A stretch of 64,000 nt of DNA. It comes from Microbispora hainanensis (GTDB taxonomy: Bacteria > Actinomycetota > Actinomycetes > Streptosporangiales > Streptosporangiaceae). Under the pieces are notes generated by a model, which ran no database searches, was not told the origin of the DNA, and saw nothing but the letters and a program-made list of their open reading frames with translations. The stretch lies in NCBI RefSeq assembly GCF_006874475.1, contig NZ_VIRM01000006.1:124001-188000 (forward strand). The letters are read 5' to 3'. Shown piece by piece: positions 40,968 to 49,613 of this stretch. The translations under genes were made by a program, and so were the position numbers. Positions within the stretch are counted from its first letter, which is position 1. Every line of letters begins with the position of its first letter.

Positions 40968-41171
40968 TTCCGATACGTGGCGTGCCCTCCTTCCCTCCAG
41001 CCCCCCGGGAAGGGGGGCGCGTCACACCTGACTTTGCCACCACATGGGCGGTTAGTCCAGAAAGTAAAATTTTCGCCCGAGATGTCGGGATTTGGGGTGT
41101 TCTTGGCTTAGTGTCCGGTTACCCAGCCGTGACCAGTCAGGAGATCCCCCATTTCCAGCTACGCGGACCCC

Positions 41172-42305
41172 ATGAACGCCCTGCGGGACCAGGCAAGCCT
41201 GGCGAAGGGCGAGACGCACCACGCGGCCGCCGTGCCCCAGCATCGGCAGGCCGCCCCCGCCCGCCCCGCCCCTGAGGCGGGCTCCCCGCACACAGCCGCC
41301 GACGCGGGCGCCGCGCCCGCCATTCCCCCGGTCGGCTGCCCGACCGCCGAAGGCAAGACCGTCCTGCACGCCGGCAAGACGACCGCGTCGTACTTCTGGG
41401 ACGACGGGTCGGGCGTCAACGGCGACACCGGCGCCCCGGCGTCGGGCGAGCCGATGCAGAAGGGCCTGGCCGCCAGCCCGAGCTGGCCGATGGGCACCAA
41501 GGGCTACGTGATCTACCAGGGGAAGAAGGCCGAGTTCTTCATCGGCGACCGCGGCCCCGGCATTCCCTCGAGCAACGGGGTCATGCTCGACCTCGACGGC
41601 AAGACGTTCGCCGACCTGACCGGCGGCACCTGGGACAGCGACTCGCTCACCGTCGACGACGCGGGCGGGCTCGGCCACATCCCCGTGCACTACGTGATCA
41701 CCGAGTGGGGCAAGGGCCTCGGCAAGACCGGCGAGCCCAGGCCGTTCTCGTCCGGCGCGTACGGGGTCAAGGACCACCCGAAGCCCCCGCCGCCCTGCCC
41801 CACCGCGGCTCCCGCTCCCTCCGCCCCACCCGCCGCGTCGCAGGACGCCGCTCCCGCGCCCGCGCCCGGGGTCAAGGAGAGCTCGGCCCCCGGGGCCTCG
41901 CCCTCGGTGGCACCCGCCGCGTCGGCCGTGTCCGCTGTGCCCGCCCCGTCCGCGCCGCCGACCCCGCCTGCCGCGCCCGACTCGCCGGGCACGCAGGCCG
42001 CCGCGGCCCGGATGTTCCCGCTCTCCGGCACGGCGGCGGCGAACGCCGGGACCACTCCGGCAACCACCCAGAAGGTCGCCGCGAAGACCGCCACGGAGAC
42101 CGTGAAGGGGGCGAGGTCCGGCGGGGTGCTGGCATCCCCGGCGTTCACCCCGGCGTCGGCCGTGGACGGACAGGCGGATGAGGCGGTTCCGGCCTTCTCG
42201 GTCGCGATCGTGGTGTGCGCGCTCGTCGCCGTGGGCGCCAAGGCCGTGCTGAGCCGTCCCGCCCACGCCGCCGCGCACCAACCGGGCCGCCACCGCAGGC
42301 GGTAG
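41172..42305 (+). CDS. Double-psi beta-barrel (RlpA-like) protein with C-terminal membrane anchor and no signal peptide
   Basis: 377 aa from the ATG at 41172. A disordered Ala/Pro N-terminus (1-55) leads to a domain (about 56-200) with 'GYVIYQGKKAEFFIGDRGPG' and 'GVMLDLDGKTFADLTGGTW', resembling RlpA/expansin-type double-psi barrels that bind or cut cell-wall glycans. Then a long Ala/Pro/Ser linker and one C-terminal membrane helix ('AFSVAIVVCALVAVGAKAVL') with an Arg-rich tail. No N-terminal signal peptide is visible and an in-frame stop at 41130-41132 blocks longer forms. The ATG lacks a Shine-Dalgarno; AGGAG at 41139-41143 instead sits 7 bases before an in-frame ATT (41151). Convergent with secA2. 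Confidence 0.7.
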   Translation: MNALRDQASLAKGETHHAAAVPQHRQAAPARPAPEAGSPHTAADAGAAPAIPPVGCPTAEGKTVLHAGKTTASYFWDDGSGVNGDTGAPASGEPMQKGLAASPSWPMGTKGYVIYQGKKAEFFIGDRGPGIPSSNGVMLDLDGKTFADLTGGTWDSDSLTVDDAGGLGHIPVHYVITEWGKGLGKTGEPRPFSSGAYGVKDHPKPPPPCPTAAPAPSAPPAASQDAAPAPAPGVKESSAPGASPSVAPAASAVSAVPAPSAPPTPPAAPDSPGTQAAAARMFPLSGTAAANAGTTPATTQKVAAKTATETVKGARSGGVLASPAFTPASAVDGQADEAVPAFSVAIVVCALVAVGAKAVLSRPAHAAAHQPGRHRRR

Positions 42306-42340
42306 GGACGGCGTCCGCCGCGGGCCGGGACCGCGCGGCT

Positions 42341-44647
42341 TTACCGCTTGCGGCGCTTGAGCGCTCCGGCCACGCGCTTGAGCACGCGGTCCCACTCCGA
42401 GCCGAACGGGTTGTCCTGCACCAGATAGGTCCAGGTGGCCGTGGGCCGCTTGAGGCCCTGCTCCGCGAGGTCCCGGGTGACGTCGGCCTTGTCGAAGGTC
42501 TCCGTGGAGCGCCGCTCGACCTCGTCGAGCATCGCCCGGTAGGCCGGAACGGCCTCGCGGTTGAACTCGTCGAGCGGGTTCAACCGCCCGAGGGCCCGCA
42601 GGTGGATGCCCTCGCGGAGGTCGGCGAGGAAGCCGAGGTGCTCGGTCCAGCAGCGGTCGAGGTGATACAGCACGATCTGCCGGGCCGCCCGCTCGACCGC
42701 CTCCTCGCCCGCCGTCTCGCACAGCTCGCGGTAGCGCTCCGGACGGGCCTGCTCCAGGGCCCGCGCCCCGGTGTCGCCGTACAGGACGCGGTCGCGCCGC
42801 TCCAGCACCTCCGTCCGCTGGCGCTCCTGCAGCCGCGTATAGCGCCAGGTGTTGCGGTGGATCTCCAGGTTGACGCCCTCCGCCACGCGCTGGGCGTGCG
42901 CCACCAGCGCGGCGGCGTTCGGGTCCCGCACCAGGCCGTCGCGACCGGCCGCGGGCAGCGACTGGTCCGGTGCGTACGCGGTGAGGAGGGTGTCCTCTCC
43001 GCTGACGAAGAAGACCGAGCCGCCGGGGTCGCCCTGCCGTCCGGCGCGGCCCCGCAACTGGTCGTCCAGCCTGCTGCTCTCGTGCTTGCCGGTGCCGATG
43101 ACGTAGAGCCCGCCGAGCGCGGCGACCTCCCGCTCCTCGTCCGGGTCGCCCGCGCCGAGCCGGATGTCGGTGCCGCGCCCGGCCATCTGGGTGGAGACCG
43201 TGATCGCCTCGCGCCGGCCGGCCTTCGCGATGATCTGCGCCTCCTCGGCGTCGTTCTTCGCGTTGAGCACGGCCGCGCTCAGCCCCTTGGCCTTCAGCGC
43301 CTCGGCCAGGCGCTCGGACTCGGCGACGTCGAGCGTGCCGACGAGGATCGGCTGCCCGGTGCCGTGCCGGGTCTCGATCTCCTCCAGCAGCGCCCGCTCC
43401 TTGTCCTCCAGCGTGGCGAAGATCCGGTCGGGCTCGTCCACCCGTACGCACGGTTTGTTGGGCGGGATGACCGCGACCCTGAGGTCGTAGAACTCGCGTA
43501 GCTGCTCGGCCACCGCGATGGCGGTGCCGGTCATGCCGCACACGCGCGGGTAGCGGCGGATGAGGCTCTGCACGGTGAGCGAGTCGAGGATCTCGCCCGT
43601 CTCCGACGCCGGCAGGTGCTCCTTGGCCTCGACGGCCGCCTGCAGCCCGTCCGGCCAGCGCTGCAGGACGGCGACCCGGCCGCGCGAGGTGTTGATCAGG
43701 TGGACCCGGCCGTCCCTCACGATGTAGTCGACGTCCCTGGTCAGCAGCGCGTGGGCGTGCAGGGCGAGGTTGACCTGGGTCACCACGCCGGGGTGCTCGT
43801 AGAGGTCGATCCCGAGGGCCTTCTCGACCGTGTCGGTGCCCTTGGGGGTGAGGAAGACGCTGCGCCCCTCCTCGTCGATCGTGTAGTGGTAGCCGCGCGA
43901 CAGCCGCCGTACGAGCGCGGCCATCTCGGGCAGCGCCGTTCCGGGGTCGGCCGCCCCGGCCAGCACGAGCGGCACGCGGGCCTCGTCAACCAGCACCGAG
44001 TCGGCCTCGTCGACCAGCGCGACCTCGGGGGCGGGCACGACCAGCTCGGCCGGGTCGGTGCGCAGGCGGTCGCGCAGCACGTCGAACCCCAGCTCGCTGA
44101 CGGCGCCGTACGTGACGTCGCAGGCGTAGGCCGCCCTGCGCTCCTCGGGAGCCGAGGTCTCGGCGATCCACCCGGCCGTGAGGCCGAGCGTCTCGTAGAG
44201 CGGGCCCATCCACTCGGCGTCGCGGCGGGCGAGGTAGTCGTTGACCGAGACCGCGTGGACCCGGACGCCGCGCAGCGCGAACCCGGCCGCCGTCAGCGCG
44301 CCGACGAGCGTCTTGCCCTCGCCGGTGGCCATCTGCACCACGTGGCCGTCCAGCATGGCGAGCATGCCCACGAGCTGCACGTCGTACGGCCGCTGGCCGA
44401 GCGCCCGGCGGGCGGCCTCGCGCATCACCGCGCAGAAGTCGGCGGAGCCGACCCAGCCGGGATCGGCGGTGGGGGGGCGAAGGTCGGCGCGCCGGGCGAC
44501 CTCGCTTTCCAGCTCGCCCGCCTCGGCCACGATCCGCTGGAAGGGGGCCAGATCGACGCTTCCTGGTTTGTCCAGAAACCGCCTGATCCATTCGCCTACC
44601 CGTGCCACATCCGCTCCAACGACTCGCTTGCCGGACTGGTTCCACAT
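42341..44647 (-). CDS. secA2: Accessory Sec translocase ATPase SecA2
   Basis: 768-aa DEAD-type motor of the accessory Sec pathway. Walker A '[13 protein letters not shown]' (about 106-118), '[18 protein letters not shown]', DEAD-equivalent '[20 protein letters not shown]', 'VCGMTGTA', '[14 protein letters not shown]' and '[10 protein letters not shown]'. It lacks the C-terminal zinc-binding tail of SecA1 and is shorter, matching mycobacterial SecA2 in length and sequence style. SecA2 exports a small set of proteins, some without signal peptides. ATG 44647 is taken, although an internal GTG preceded by GGAG would shorten it by about 13 residues. Convergent with the barrel protein, whose missing signal peptide makes it a candidate substrate. 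Confidence 0.93.
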   Translation of the reverse strand: MWNQSGKRVVGADVARVGEWIRRFLDKPGSVDLAPFQRIVAEAGELESEVARRADLRPPTADPGWVGSADFCAVMREAARRALGQRPYDVQLVGMLAMLDGHVVQMATGEGKTLVGALTAAGFALRGVRVHAVSVNDYLARRDAEWMGPLYETLGLTAGWIAETSAPEERRAAYACDVTYGAVSELGFDVLRDRLRTDPAELVVPAPEVALVDEADSVLVDEARVPLVLAGAADPGTALPEMAALVRRLSRGYHYTIDEEGRSVFLTPKGTDTVEKALGIDLYEHPGVVTQVNLALHAHALLTRDVDYIVRDGRVHLINTSRGRVAVLQRWPDGLQAAVEAKEHLPASETGEILDSLTVQSLIRRYPRVCGMTGTAIAVAEQLREFYDLRVAVIPPNKPCVRVDEPDRIFATLEDKERALLEEIETRHGTGQPILVGTLDVAESERLAEALKAKGLSAAVLNAKNDAEEAQIIAKAGRREAITVSTQMAGRGTDIRLGAGDPDEEREVAALGGLYVIGTGKHESSRLDDQLRGRAGRQGDPGGSVFFVSGEDTLLTAYAPDQSLPAAGRDGLVRDPNAAALVAHAQRVAEGVNLEIHRNTWRYTRLQERQRTEVLERRDRVLYGDTGARALEQARPERYRELCETAGEEAVERAARQIVLYHLDRCWTEHLGFLADLREGIHLRALGRLNPLDEFNREAVPAYRAMLDEVERRSTETFDKADVTRDLAEQGLKRPTATWTYLVQDNPFGSEWDRVLKRVAGALKRRKR

Positions 44648-44736
44648 GCCCGGTTCATGGTCCCACTATCGGCGCGGATTTCCGCGGGCCGGCTACCTGA
44701 CACTCCCTGACAGGTATACGCGACAGGATGAGTGCC

Positions 44737-45093
44737 ATGACAACGACAGCGAAGCTCATCGCCGTGACCCTCGACTGTGCCGAGCCGAAGAAGCTCGCCG
44801 AGTTCTACTCCCAGGTCACCGGATTCGCCGTGCAGTACGCCGAGGAGGAGTACGCCGGGATCGGCGACGGCGCGACGAGCATCTACTTCCAGCGCGTGCC
44901 CGATCGGAAGGCCCCCTCCTGGCCCGGCGCGGACAAGCAGTTCCACCTCGATTTCCGGGTGCCCGACGTGGCCAAGGCGGTGGAGGAGTACATCGCCCTC
45001 GGAGCCACCAAGCCGGAGTTCCAGCCGGGCGACTGGGTGGTGCTCGCCGACCCGGAGGGCCACCTTTTCTGCGTGTGTCCCGAGAGGTCCTGA
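44737..45093 (+). CDS. VOC family protein (glyoxalase-like)
   Basis: 118-aa VOC protein: 'AVTLDCAEPKKLAEFYSQVTGF', 'FHLDFRVPDVAKAVEEYIALGA', 'WVVLADPEGHLFCVCP'. Members of this compact actinobacterial group bind small molecules; the reaction is unknown. The ATG at 44737 has AGGA 9 bases upstream, better than the in-frame ATG at 44728. Its stop lies in a 22-bp duplicated unit and a strong terminator follows at 45147-45169. Confidence 0.88.
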   Translation: MTTTAKLIAVTLDCAEPKKLAEFYSQVTGFAVQYAEEEYAGIGDGATSIYFQRVPDRKAPSWPGADKQFHLDFRVPDVAKAVEEYIALGATKPEFQPGDWVVLADPEGHLFCVCPERS

Positions 45094-45124
45094 GGCGAGC
45101 CCCGAGAGGTCCTGAGACGAGCAC
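45081..45124. repeat. 22-bp duplication containing the VOC stop codon
   Basis: Two copies (45081-45102 and 45103-45124) of a unit beginning CGAGAGGTCCTGAG, two mismatches. The first copy holds the gene's TGA (45091-45093); the second repeats it 22 bp on, in another frame. Confidence 0.88.
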
Positions 45125-45146
45125 AGTGGAGCGGCGACATCACCCG

Positions 45147-45169
45147 GCCCCCGCCACGTCGGCGGGGGC
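45147..45169. terminator. Hairpin terminator
   Basis: GCCCCCGCC-ACGTC-GGCGGGGGC, perfect 9-bp stem and 5-nt loop, 53 bp after the VOC stop. Confidence 0.82.
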
Positions 45170-45292
45170 GTGGTGGTCGACGGAGCCTCGGTCGGGTGCC
45201 GGTAAAGCCCTACTTGTGTCGCGGGATCCCGAGGCGCGTGTCGCGTCCCACTAAGCTTGCGTGGTGATTTCTCGACACACCGGCGGGCGCGC

Positions 45293-46180
45293 ATGACCTG
45301 GGTGGGAGTGGTGATCGCCCTCGTCGGCGCGCTGGGATACGCCCTGGGCGCGGCGCTGCAGCAGTTCGAAGCGGTGAGCGAGGGGGCGACCCTCGCCCTC
45401 GTCAGAAGGCCCCGCTGGTGGATCGGCGGGGTCATCGGTTTCGCCGGGGCGTCCCTGCACGCGGTGGCGCTCAGCGTCGCTCCGCTGGTCGTCGTCCAGC
45501 CCGTGAGCGTGGCGACCCTCGTGTTCGCGGTGCCGCTCGCCGCGACGCTGCACGGCAGACGCCCGCGCCGGGCCGAGATCGCCGGGTCGATCGCGGTGGC
45601 GGTCGGCCTGCTCGGATTGATGCTGCTGGTCCCGGCGCACAACGTGACGCCGGTCCTGTCCGACGTGCACGCCCTGGAGCTGATCGGCTGCGTCGCCCTG
45701 GTGGTCGCCGTCGCGTTCACCGTGGCCCGCCGGCTCAAGGGGCCGGCGAAGGCGCTGCTGATGGCGGTCGGCGCCGGAGCGGTCACCGCCACCGTGTCCA
45801 CCTTCGTCCGGGTCGTCGGCGGAGGGCTCGAAGGAGATCTCGGCCGCCTGCTCCACTGGTTCACCCTGGCCATCCCGGTGCTGCTGGTCTGCGCCGTGGT
45901 GCTGCTTCAGAAGTCGTACGCCGTCGGCTACTTCGGCATCGCCTACGCCGGGGTCCAGGTCGTCGACCCCATCACCTCGGTGACCGCCGGAGCGGTGCTG
46001 CTGGGCGAGTCGCTGCCCACCGAAATGAGCAAGGCGATTCCCGCGCTGCTGGCGGCCGGGCTGCTGATCGCCGGGACGATCACGCTCGGCCGTCTCACTC
46101 CCGACCATTCCAAGCCCGCCGCCGCACCGGCCGAGCCGGAGAGGATCGGCGACCCGGTGGTCGCGTCCGAGGCGGCCTGA
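45293..46180 (+). CDS. DMT-superfamily (EamA-like) membrane transporter
   Basis: 295-aa protein with about nine to ten hydrophobic helices in the drug/metabolite transporter arrangement, two homologous halves ('GALGYALGAALQQFEAV', 'APLVVVQPVSVATLVFAVPLAA' and 'YAGVQVVDPITSVTAGAVLLGE'). The actinobacterial DMT group with 'LQQFEA' near the N-terminus has no defined substrate. ATG at 45293 without a strong ribosome binding site. The C-terminus is a charged cytoplasmic tail and the stop is inside a 14-bp tandem repeat. Confidence 0.88.
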   Translation: MTWVGVVIALVGALGYALGAALQQFEAVSEGATLALVRRPRWWIGGVIGFAGASLHAVALSVAPLVVVQPVSVATLVFAVPLAATLHGRRPRRAEIAGSIAVAVGLLGLMLLVPAHNVTPVLSDVHALELIGCVALVVAVAFTVARRLKGPAKALLMAVGAGAVTATVSTFVRVVGGGLEGDLGRLLHWFTLAIPVLLVCAVVLLQKSYAVGYFGIAYAGVQVVDPITSVTAGAVLLGESLPTEMSKAIPALLAAGLLIAGTITLGRLTPDHSKPAAAPAEPERIGDPVVASEAA

Positions 46181-46242
46181 CCTCTCAGGCCCGACTCTCA
46201 GGCCTGGCCTCTCAGGCCTGACCTCTCAGGCCTGACCTCGGG
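46175..46242. repeat. 14-bp tandem repeat starting at the transporter stop codon
   Basis: GCCTGACCTCTCAG-type units at 46175, 46189 (13 bp), 46202, 46216 and 46230. The first contains the gene's TGA (46178-46180); copies at 46219 and 46233 put TGA in the two other frames. A second short repeat (CCGGCCTCTCCGGCTG-like) follows at about 46248-46282. Confidence 0.92.
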
Positions 46243-46299
46243 AGGCCGCCGGCCTCTCCGGCTGCCGGCCTGTCTCTCCGGCTGGTGGACTCGGCGATC

Positions 46300-47544
46300 T
46301 CAGGGCGCCCAGGTGAAGATCTCGTCGCCCTGACGCAGCGCGACGTTGGGCCCCAACCGGCCCGCCGCCCGCATCGCGCCGTTCCGCAGGGTCACGGCCA
46401 CCGGGTTGCGCCACCGGGTGAGCCGGCAGATCGCCCGCGACCGTCGCACGATCGGCGTCGTCCGCGCCAGCCGTTCCCGGCTGTAGGCCGCCAACCCTGC
46501 GGCCGGCCCCGCGGCCGGGTTGTCGCCGCCGGGGGAGACCCGGCCGGCGAGCACGACGGCGTCCTCCATGGCCTGGCAGGCCCCCTGCCCGAGGTTGGGC
46601 GTCATGGGGTGGGCCGCGTCGCCCAGCAGCGCGACCCGTCCCACGTGGAAGGCGGGCAGCGGGACGTCGAGGCTGTGGATGTCGTGACGGAGCACGGCCG
46701 CGGGGTCGGCGGCCTCCAGCAGTGCCGGGATCGGGTCGTGCCAGCGGCCGAACAGCCGGAGCAGTTCGTCCCTCTCGTCCGCCGCGCGCAGGCCCGGCGG
46801 GACCGTCGCGGTGGCGTAGCAGTACACCTGGCCGCCCGCGAGCGGCATGACCCCGAAGACCAGCCCGCGTCCCCAGGTTTCGGAGGCCAGCACAGTTTCG
46901 GAGGCGGGCACAGTCTCGGAGGCCAGCACAGTTTCGGAGGCGGGCACAGTTTCGGAGGTGAGCACAGTCCCGGACGCTCCCGTCACGCCGGGCAGCGGCA
47001 CGACCGCCCGCCAGCTCGTCACGCCCGCGTAGACCGGCGCGGGATGCCCGGGGAACAGCGCCGAGCGGATCGCGGAACGGATCCCGTCGGCCGCCACGAC
47101 GAGGTCGGCGTCGAAGGTCTCCGCCGTCCCCGACACGACGACGCGGCCGGTCGAGGGATCGACGGACTCGACCGGGGTGTTCACCCGCAGGGCGCCGTGC
47201 GGCAGGCGTCCGGCGAGGATGCCGACCAGTGCCGAGCGGGTGAGCAGCACCATGGGGTCGCCATATCGCGCGGCGGCGTCCTCGGCGGTGGTCCGCGCGA
47301 GCCATCGGCCGTCCGGCAGCCGGAGGCCGCTCTGGCCCTGGATGGCGGAGAGCTTCCGCACCTCGTCGCCGGCCCCGATCACGTCGAGCGCCCGCAGCGC
47401 GTTGGGCGCGACCGCCAGCCCGGCGCCCACCGGTTCGATCGAGGGGGCCCGTTCAAGGATCGTCACCTCCCAGCCCTTGTGCGCCAGCGCGAGGGCCGCC
47501 GTCAGCCCGCCGATGCCCGCCCCGATCACCACCGCGTGCGCCAT
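46300..47544 (-). CDS. FAD-dependent aromatic-hydroxylase-type monooxygenase
   Basis: 414-aa flavoprotein of the UbiH/salicylate-hydroxylase group. FAD GxGxxG 'VIGAGIGGLTAALALA' (about 6-21), DG motif 'VVAADGIRSAIR' (about 150), GD motif 'VALLGDAAHPMTPNLGQGACQAMEDA'. Oxidises a small aromatic or related compound using NAD(P)H and oxygen; the substrate is unknown. The ATG at 47544 has GAGGAGG. Residues about 193-223 are an unusual Thr/Ser-Glu-Thr-Val repeat in a loop (18-bp DNA repeat, 46877-46966). Divergent from a TetR gene, with two identical-arm operators between. Confidence 0.92.
   Translation of the reverse strand: MAHAVVIGAGIGGLTAALALAHKGWEVTILERAPSIEPVGAGLAVAPNALRALDVIGAGDEVRKLSAIQGQSGLRLPDGRWLARTTAEDAAARYGDPMVLLTRSALVGILAGRLPHGALRVNTPVESVDPSTGRVVVSGTAETFDADLVVAADGIRSAIRSALFPGHPAPVYAGVTSWRAVVPLPGVTGASGTVLTSETVPASETVLASETVPASETVLASETWGRGLVFGVMPLAGGQVYCYATATVPPGLRAADERDELLRLFGRWHDPIPALLEAADPAAVLRHDIHSLDVPLPAFHVGRVALLGDAAHPMTPNLGQGACQAMEDAVVLAGRVSPGGDNPAAGPAAGLAAYSRERLARTTPIVRRSRAICRLTRWRNPVAVTLRNGAMRAAGRLGPNVALRQGDEIFTWAP
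46877..46966 (-). repeat. 18-bp in-frame tandem repeat inside the monooxygenase gene
   Basis: Five units of the type GTTTCGGAGGCCAGCACA (plus strand) alternate in two variants, giving a 36-bp higher-order period. Translated, this is a SETVLA/SETVPA hexapeptide array. Homologues usually have a single '..ETWGRG' here, so the loop looks expanded by slippage. Confidence 0.9.
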
Positions 47545-47559
47545 GCCCGCCTCCTCGAC

Positions 47560-47573
47560 ACTACAGATGTAGT
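47560..47573. promoter_or_regulatory. TetR operator 1 (ACTACA-N2-TGTAGT)
   Basis: Perfect 6-2-6 dyad 15 bp upstream of the monooxygenase start. Confidence 0.82.
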
Positions 47574-47579
47574 GACCGT

Positions 47580-47593
47580 ACTACACCTGTAGT
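47580..47593. promoter_or_regulatory. TetR operator 2 (ACTACA-N2-TGTAGT)
   Basis: Same 6-bp arms as operator 1, centres 20 bp apart (two helical turns), 20 bp upstream of the TetR start. Twin sites suggest cooperative binding controlling both divergent genes. Confidence 0.82.
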
Positions 47594-47613
47594 CCGCCCC
47601 CTACGATGAGGGG

Positions 47614-48198
47614 GTGAGGAGTCAGCGTGCGGTCGTCGTCGCGGACGCGGCCATCGCGATCCTGGCCGAGCGGGGGATGCGCGGCCTCACCCATCGGGCG
47701 GTGGACGAGGCCGCGGGGCTGCCGCCGGGCTCCACCTCCAACCACGCCCGCACACGGGCGGCGCTGCTGGAGCTCACGCTGGCCCGGCTCACCGAGCGCG
47801 AGGAGGCCGTGTTCGCCGCGGCGATGGCGCCCGCCGGCGACATGCCCGCGGGTGCGGGCGAGGCGGCCCGGCTGGCGGATCTGCTGGCGCGGACGATGTA
47901 CGCGGCGATCACCGTGCACCGCGAGACCACGATCGCGCGATACGAGCTGGCGCTGGAGGCGACCCGGCGCCCCGAGCTGCGAAAGACATACGACGAGGTG
48001 GGGCGCCGGATCCGGGAGCAGGTCGTCGCGGCGCTGGCCGCCGCCGGCTCGCCCGATCCCGTGCGGCACGGCCGGCAGATGGTCGCCTACATCGAAGGGC
48101 TGCTGTTCGACGCGATCGTGGGGGCGGGGGAGGTGCCGACCCTCGACGAGCTCGGCGCCGCCTTCCGGGAGCTGCTCGGCGTCGTCTCGGGCAGGTGA
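47614..48198 (+). CDS. TetR family transcriptional regulator
   Basis: 194-aa repressor; helix-turn-helix in 'RGLTHRAVDEAAGLPPGSTSNHARTRAALLE' (about 23-53), then a helical ligand domain with 'TVHRETTIARYELALEATRRPELR', as in the TetR_C_17-like group. GTG at 47614. The GSTSNHARTR recognition helix differs from the common GTLYYHF form. Twin operators upstream imply autorepression and control of the divergent monooxygenase, which is the usual detoxification layout. Confidence 0.92.
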   Translation: MRSQRAVVVADAAIAILAERGMRGLTHRAVDEAAGLPPGSTSNHARTRAALLELTLARLTEREEAVFAAAMAPAGDMPAGAGEAARLADLLARTMYAAITVHRETTIARYELALEATRRPELRKTYDEVGRRIREQVVAALAAAGSPDPVRHGRQMVAYIEGLLFDAIVGAGEVPTLDELGAAFRELLGVVSGR

Positions 48199-48222
48199 GC
48201 CCCGGCTCGTAGAAGCGTCCGC

Positions 48223-48831
48223 TCACCGTCCGGCGGGGCGATAGACGGTGATGATCACTCCCGTCCCGGTCGCCGCCCACTCGACCAGCCGGAAGTCCCG
48301 CAGGCCCGAGCCCGAGCCCAGGTCCGAGCCAGAGTCAGGGAACAGCCGGCGGCCGGAGCCGAGCACGAGCGGGTGGACCAGAAGGACCAGCGTGTCGACG
48401 AGGTCGCGCGACAGCAGCGACCGGACCAGGACTCCGCTGCCGAACACCACCAGGTTCTCCGGCAGCTCCTCCTTCAGGCGGCTCACCGCGTCGGCGGCGT
48501 CACCTCCGAGGAGCACGGAGTTCTCCCAGGAGAGGGGTTCGGCCAGGGTGGTGGACGCCACGTATTTCCGGGCGCGGCCGAGGGCCTCGCTGAACGGGTT
48601 CGGCGGCTGCTCGGGCCAGTAGCCCGCGAACTGCTCGTAGGTCGTCCGGCCGGCCAGCAGCGACCACGCGCTCGACATGTGGCGGCCCATGACCTCCTGC
48701 ATGGCGGGGTCCTGGTGCCGGCTCGCCCAGCCGCCGTGGCGGAAGCCCTCGCGCGGGTCCTCGTCGGGGTTCCCTGGCGCCTGCATCACGCCGTCAAGCG
48801 TCAGGTGCTCGATCGCGACGACCTTGCCCAT
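48223..48831 (-). CDS. Dihydrofolate reductase-like (RibD C-terminal) protein
   Basis: 202-aa protein of the actinobacterial 'dihydrofolate reductase family' related to the RibD reductase domain: 'VAIEHLTLDGVMQAPGNPDEDPREGFRHGGW', 'LLAGRTTYEQFAGYWP', 'VVFGSGVLVRSLLSRDLVDTLVLLVHPLVLGSGRRLFPD'. It binds NADPH but is not expected to be the housekeeping DHFR. ATG at 48831 with GGAGAC upstream. A short Gly-Ser-Asp repeat near residue 170 comes from a small DNA repeat (about 48303-48340). Convergent with the TetR gene. Confidence 0.9.
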   Translation of the reverse strand: MGKVVAIEHLTLDGVMQAPGNPDEDPREGFRHGGWASRHQDPAMQEVMGRHMSSAWSLLAGRTTYEQFAGYWPEQPPNPFSEALGRARKYVASTTLAEPLSWENSVLLGGDAADAVSRLKEELPENLVVFGSGVLVRSLLSRDLVDTLVLLVHPLVLGSGRRLFPDSGSDLGSGSGLRDFRLVEWAATGTGVIITVYRPAGR

Positions 48832-48912
48832 GCCGTGTCTCCTTCACCGTCGTCCGTCGGTCTCACCCCCTACACGAACGACAGGACGCCGGATCGACAC
48901 GGGCCGGGGGCG

Positions 48913-49494
48913 TTATCGCCGGGCGGCCAGCAGGCGGGCGCGGTGGGCCGGCCACTCGTCGTCGAGGATCGAATAGAGGGGGCTGTCGCGCCAGGTGCCG
49001 TCCGCGCGGCGATACTGCCGCCGGAGCACGCCCTCGCGGACGCCGCCGATGCGCTCGATGGCCGCCTGCGACCGCAGGTTGCGGATGTCGGTCTTCAGCA
49101 CCACGCGGACGAACCCCAGGGCGAAGGCGTGGTCGAGCAGCAGGACCTTGCACTCGGTGTTGACGGCGGTGCGCCAGTAGGCCCTGCCATACCAGGTGGA
49201 GCCGATCTCCACGCTCTCGTCGAAGCCGCCGACGTCCCAGTAGCCGGTCGAGCCGATCGCCCGGCCGGTCTCCTTGAAGACCACCGCGAACTGGGTGGTG
49301 CGCGGGTCGGCGATCAGCTTGTCCACCAGGCGGCGCGTGTCGTCCTCGGTCCGCGGCGTGGGTTCCGGCCGGTGCCGCCAGATCTCCTCGTCGCTTGCCG
49401 CGAGGAACAGGTCGGGCACGTGGCCGGGGGCGAGCGGCTCAAGGCGTACGACGCGGCCGTCGAGCACGGCCGGCGCGGGCAACTTCGCGGTCAT
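48913..49494 (-). CDS. GNAT family N-acetyltransferase (RimJ/RimL-like)
   Basis: 193-aa acetyl-CoA-dependent acetyltransferase: 'DGRVVRLEPLAPGHVPDLFLAA' start, 'IGSTGYWDVGGFDESVEIGSTWYGRAYWRTAVNTECKVLLLDHAFALGFVRVVLKTDIRNLRSQAAIERIG' core with the acyl-CoA loop, ending 'SPLYSILDDEWPA'. The family acetylates N-termini of proteins or small amines. ATG at 49494. Divergent from the aminoglycoside-phosphotransferase-like gene. Confidence 0.92.
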   Translation of the reverse strand: MTAKLPAPAVLDGRVVRLEPLAPGHVPDLFLAASDEEIWRHRPEPTPRTEDDTRRLVDKLIADPRTTQFAVVFKETGRAIGSTGYWDVGGFDESVEIGSTWYGRAYWRTAVNTECKVLLLDHAFALGFVRVVLKTDIRNLRSQAAIERIGGVREGVLRRQYRRADGTWRDSPLYSILDDEWPAHRARLLAARR

Positions 49495-49587
49495 ACGGCC
49501 GACGTTATCGCCGGTCCGGGCGGCGAGCGGATGGCCACTTCGGGCGCAACGGCGAGGACCACTTCGCCGTGACCGTGTCGACACACA

Positions 49588-49603
49588 TACCGTCTGGTCG
49601 GTA
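49588..49603 (+). promoter_or_regulatory. Operator of the acyl-CoA dehydrogenase operon
   Basis: TACCGTCTGGTCGGTA, 10 bp upstream of the operon's first GTG. It has TACCG-N6-CGGTA symmetry and matches the site at 54791-54806 in 14 of 16 bases. Confidence 0.75.
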
Positions 49604-49613
49604 CGCTGGCGGG

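Noticed and set aside
41060-41171. c-di-AMP (ydaO-type) riboswitch before the wall-domain protein
   Set aside because: Such genes often carry one, but I could not find its conserved elements; only a small CCCGA/TCGGG stem at 41076-41089 is present.
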